The position numbers and the translations under genes are program-made. A stretch of 64,000 bases of DNA, taken from positions 7,957,501-8,021,500 of the forward strand of contig OZ005699.1 of NCBI GenBank assembly GCA_963930775.1, given 5' to 3'. The stretch is from Cliona cf. orientalis. Taxonomy: Eukaryota; Porifera; Demospongiae; Clionaida; Clionaidae. The notes beneath the pieces are model-generated. The model was not told the origin of the DNA, did no database searches, and saw nothing but the letters and a program-made list of their open reading frames with translations. Position 1 is the stretch's first letter. Each line of letters begins with the position of its first letter. This document shows positions 59,426 to 64,000 of the stretch, piece after piece.

Positions 59426-62400
59426 TCATTTGTACATATTTTGCAAGTCGGTGTAGAGATTCTGAGCTAGCTCTAGTGGAGCCCCGACGACCTTTACCCT
59501 TTGGTCACAGTCCTTCAAGTCCTCCTCCTCCCAGGAAAAGAGCTCAAAGTCAGCTCGAGAGAGCATCTCCACCAACTGAGAGAAGGTTGGACGACGGGAG
59601 CTCTCCGGCTGCCTGTATTATAATAATATTATTATTAAAACACCAATGCAAGTTACTAGCTCAGGCTATAGTGTGAAGAGCTTACCAACATTGTATCATG
59701 ATCTTATAGAGTTCTTTTGTCAGACCAGGAGGTGGTGGGAGGCGGTGACCTTTGTCAACCATCTTGATCACCTTTTAAGAAGCAATTACATGATTTCAAC
59801 CCCTTTTAATTTTGTTTTTGACAGTTACTAATTACATCTGGGTTGGTGTAGCTTTCAAACGGTTTGTGTCCGAGACTCCATATCTCATACATGACACACC
59901 CAAAGCTCCACACATCACTGGCTGAGGAATACTTTTTATAGTGGATAGCCTAATAGGGAAAGAATATCAGACTCTATAGCATAGCAGCTGAGAGTTTCAT
60001 TTTTCATTATCTAGCTAAATCATAAACACCTGAACCTTTGGGTGGGCACCTGACCATGGTTTCAACTTTGTTTTTCCTCACGCTGTACACAAAGTCATGT
60101 GAAAGAGAGCTATTGCAAATAATGGCTATATAATATATACATGCATTATGCATGTATATAATATCTATGCATGGTTAAATAGTGTCTACCAAGTTTAGAT
60201 CCTATAATAATATTATTATAGCAACAATGCCCATAAGCTTGACATATAAATTGCTGCCTAGCAACAATCCTAACCATAGGCAACAATGTTTATATGGAAA
60301 TTTTGCAGCTATTTACAAGTTTATAGTTACTGGACCAAACTAAGATTTCCTTGTGTTGTGCTTATCAAAACATGACATTTCCTGCATGTCATGCGCATGT
60401 TTGTCAGAGGATAAGGCAGAATTTAAATTAACTTGATGTGTAGAGCTCTAGAGTCCTATACACATTTCCTACATGTACACTGAAATCCATAATATTATTT
60501 TTGTCTAGTGTTATTAAATAGATACCTGCTCCTGACCATATCATGATCAATCAGATTACAGTAGCTACTTGTTACAACTAGGATCTATTATTGGCACAAG
60601 AGATGAATCAGATAATAATATTATTATTCTTTTTTTCTGCATGTATACGGGCATTACTATAAGGAATGTATACGTAAGTATCGTAATTTCACATGTAGAA
60701 GCCAGGAGGTCTATAGATATGATATTAGTGGGCTATATAGCTGTTGTAGAATTTGATATTTGATTCCTACCTCAGGGGCTGTCCACTTGACGGGGATTTT
60801 CCCTCCGTGTGAAATGTAGTAGCTCTCATCCATCAAGTTTCGGGACATACCAAAATCACTAATCTGCAAATTTTTGCCAATGGGTTGGTTATTCTCATGT
60901 TGAACAAAAAGAACGATAAAGTGAAACTGATACAATAATTATTGATGCATAAGTGGCTTTACTTCATTGTATCAGATGATTGGAAGACACTGCAGTGTGC
61001 AGAACAACATCTGATTGTATCAACTTGTACAAATACAATGTCACGTCACATGACTATTAATTATTTTCACTGTTATAGCTTATACTAGCATTCCCAACTG
61101 CAAACTGCAGTCAGATTCAACAACAGCTGCACTGAGTCACATATGGCTTGCTTGTCTTGGTCTTGGTAAACTGTTTATCATAACAATCGATATCTTACGA
61201 AAATAATAGTAACTGTTATTATTGATGAGTAAGCCATACATGAATATTATAGTTTAGAGAAAATAATATCAGAGGATCAGATGCTGCATATTCCATGAAT
61301 TTAAAGCGTTGTTGCTGAATCCTTTTTATTATTCACCAGTTTATTTAATTTAATGGTATGGAAGTTTGGAGGGGGAATTAGAGTAATCACTATGCTAACC
61401 TTGCATATGTGGTCTGAGGACACCAGGATGTTCCTGGCTGCCAGGTCTCTGTGGACAAAACCCTTCTTGGAGGAGAGATAGTCCATACCTGATGCAACTT
61501 GTTGACAAAACCTCAATAGCAGTTGTTGATCAGCAGTTGATATTTGGAGTTCGCTATTAAAAGTAAAAAAAACTCTTTCAGAGGTAATGCATGGTTAATT
61601 TACAGATATCTTACTTTGGCTGTTGTTGCTTTAGAAAAGTCCTTAAATCACCTCTGGAAAGCAGTTCTAACACAATCATTGTCTATACACATGTCATGAT
61701 GTGTACATAGGTGTGGGTGCATGTGCGTAATAGCATAGTATAGCTAATATTATTCGTGCTTTACTAACAATTCATTATTAATCTCAATGTTTATTTTACA
61801 CATCATGATGGTGAAATACACATTTGCTCTTGAATAATTTAGTGTGAATTTCTCAAACCTGTTCACACTAAATCCTGTGACAGCTAGTGCTAAGTAGCTT
61901 ACCGGTTCTCCTGTTGTGACCACACCCATCAGCTTGACAACATTGGGGTGTCTGAACTGCCCATTAATGGCCGCCTCCTGGAGGAACTTGACCTTCTCTT
62001 CCTCTGAGGTTCCAGGCTGGAGCTGCTTCACAGCTACATCCATCCCTCCCATTGGACTCTCCCACACACCTTTACTCACTCTACCAAATTCACCTGATCC
62101 CAGCACACCTGTTAGCCTATGAGGGAATTCATTATGTACATACCCTTATGATATTCCCTGCCACGTGTTTGCCCAGTGAAATTACAATCATGGAGTAGGC
62201 ATAATAATATTATGTGCCATACATCAATATTATCTATGTCCCTAGCATGTATATATATTACCATACACACTTAATTTTAAGCCTATAATAATATTATTAT
62301 AGTGATATAAGATAGCTTACTGAAGTTGATTGGAAGCAATCTCTCTGTATTTCTTGGATGACATTTGTTTGTAAAGTTCATTGATGCTATCAGCAGGTTC

Positions 62401-64000
62401 CCAGTAGGTGCTGTCTGCATCATCTTCGTAGGTGCACTGTCTCTGTTTATAATTAATGTTATGACATTGACATTGTGGTAATGTGTGCATGCCAATACAC
62501 ATATTGTGGTGTTGGAACTCAAGTGTATTATAGAGAATTAATGGGAATACTAAATTTCCACCTCATACACACCTCAACAGAGTTGTAACCCCACTGTGTG
62601 CATATGTACATGTAGCGATTTCACTCCGAGATAATATAATAATATACTGTACACCGTTTACCCCCAACCATGACCCTACTTAATAATTTTATTATACAGT
62701 ACACAAGGATTCCCCGTCCAGCTTCCTACAAACAGCTACACTGTTTAAATGGAAAACAAGAAACTCACATCTGATGGATTGTAGCTTTCATAATCCGCTG
62801 CCTGATTCATCAACTGCAACATTGTCATGCATGCATGAATAGGCCTATTATATAATTATGACATTGCATGTAGAGGGGACATGTTTATATTATTGTGGAG
62901 TAGCAAGCTTAAACGTTAAACGTAACATGTTTACATTTGTGATGTCTTCTGCCTGTTCTTCTTGTGGCATAAGAGTGAAGTACTCGTTGCTTGATTTTGT
63001 AAACTCCACAGATTTGTCTTCGAAGTGGTGGAGTGGATTTTCAGATGATTCTTCAGTATACGGCTCATCCTTTATCTCGTCATAGTCCGCCCCTATCACT
63101 CGAGCATTGTTAACGTCCAAGACTGCTCTGTGACTCATGGATCCGGAATTCGTAATAGTCTGTGCATTATGATCACCATTTGCTACACCTAGCAAAATGA
63201 TAATATTAAAATTATGGCCATGGCCAATGATATTGTTTATTCAGTGATGTATCACATCACGAAGGCTTACTTTGGTTGTAGCCATACATGGGATTGGGGA
63301 AGGTAGCATCAGTATTTGGAATATCCCAACTATTAACATTCTTTTTCCTGTACCTTCGAATAAATCTGATCACCATCAGAGTAATGATTATCATCACAAG
63401 CAATGCAATTATGATCCCTACAGCCACAATAATGTATGCATCTATGGGAAGAGTAGGATGCACCATCATAATGATTATATATTAGAATAATGTAAATTTA
63501 CCTTTTGAATCAAAGCTGGCTGCTGATGGGGACATCGACGTCAATGTTGACTCTGGAGTAGGGCATGATGTGGATTGATCGTAAGAAGTTGGTCGTGTTA
63601 TTGGATCATCTGCTATGATATGATATTCGATTAATACATACCTCCTCATTATAGCCCTCATAATAATGATGGTACCTGAATCTCCCTGGCTTATTTCAAG
63701 CATAATTAGAGGTTGCACTGTAATTATTTTGCTCATGTTGCAGAGGTCAACTGTGGAAGAGAGGTTAGTACCCTCAAAGATGTAATTCATCAATGGAGGA
63801 GCTAGGAGTGAGTTAAGTTCAAAGTCAGCGTCTTCACTAGGTGGAAGTTCAATTCCAAGTATGTCTCCACTTTTAACTGAAATCTGATTCCCACCCATTG
63901 AACAAGAGTATCGTCTATTATTTTTATAGTCACATATATCTGGTGCCAAATCTATTATTTCTTGAGATTTATGATAGATTCTGGGCATGGATGCATTTTT
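59426..64000 (-). CDS. Receptor tyrosine kinase, gene 2 (5' end outside the window)
   Basis: Exons in view: 63676 to beyond 64000, 63502-63609, 63271-63441, 62935-63188, 62769-62813, 62321-62442, 61903-62116, 61615-61682, 61400-61553, 60771-60863, 59836-59949, 59686-59771, 59426-59612. The ectodomain exon shares GDILGIELP with gene 1. One membrane segment ([20 protein letters not shown]) is followed by [21 protein letters not shown] and STYWEP tyrosine motifs. The kinase domain is nearly the same as gene 1 ([31 protein letters not shown]). Two differences: an extra juxtamembrane exon (62769-62813) and an intron within the kinase hinge region (61554-61614) that gene 1 lacks. Start codon and signal peptide are not in view. 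Confidence 0.88.
60183..60300. repeat. Interspersed repeat, relative of 32655-32850
   Basis: Reverse-oriented match to GGTTAGGGTTGTTGCTAGGC and GGGCATTGTTGCTA of the copy 3 intron element. Here the block is split by TATAATAATATTATTATA at about 60204-60222, which the other copy lacks. Confidence 0.65.

Noticed and set aside
59413-59676. Plus-strand open frame
   Set aside because: Antisense shadow of the last exon of kinase gene 2.

Overview
The window is animal nuclear DNA: AT-rich, genes split by short GT-AG introns, many small inverted-repeat elements, and gene families (Roc-COR-death proteins, an intron-rich receptor tyrosine kinase pair with unfamiliar ectodomains) that suggest a demosponge, possibly Amphimedon queenslandica. 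The species call is an inference from gene content. No tRNA, rRNA, CRISPR or bacterial operon was seen.

Region 1 (about 2.6-47.1 kb, + strand) holds three tandem copies of one gene starting at 2661, 16049 and 31023. My four-exon models keep one frame across every junction: a short leader exon, a six-blade kelch exon, a death-like exon, then a large Roc-COR exon. Copy 1 looks intact and ends in a death domain (about 1304 aa). Copy 2 has lost the end of the Roc-COR exon and stops early (about 1100 aa); death-domain exons and duplicated Pro/Gln-rich cassette exons lie stranded behind it. Copy 3 is cut inside the Roc-COR exon by an 8.4 kb transposon. Each of the first two units also carries a decayed second Roc-COR-death gene and a duplicated 1.9 kb tail. 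Comparing the three units shows where small elements inserted.

Region 2 (36237-44680) is the transposon in copy 3. A Tc1-type element (TA target duplication, DD34E transposase) also carries a BEN-domain gene, and into it a second DNA transposon inserted at TTAA (36498-40713). That inner element has an intron-rich Kolobok-like transposase and a small cysteine-cluster protein. The genes look open throughout.

Region 3 (47.8-64.0 kb, - strand) holds two tandem receptor tyrosine kinase genes, each with ectodomain, one membrane segment, juxtamembrane tyrosines and a complete kinase domain. The first (47801-57788, about 708 aa) appears complete, with a Ty3/gypsy retrotransposon (48051-52420, identical-looking 192 bp LTRs, GGATA duplication) in its last intron on the opposite strand. 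The second (59426 to beyond the right edge) lacks its 5' end here.

The kelch-death-Roc-COR-death proteins look like intracellular signalling scaffolds built from a ligand-binding propeller, a GTPase switch and death-fold adaptors; that role is inferred from the domains.
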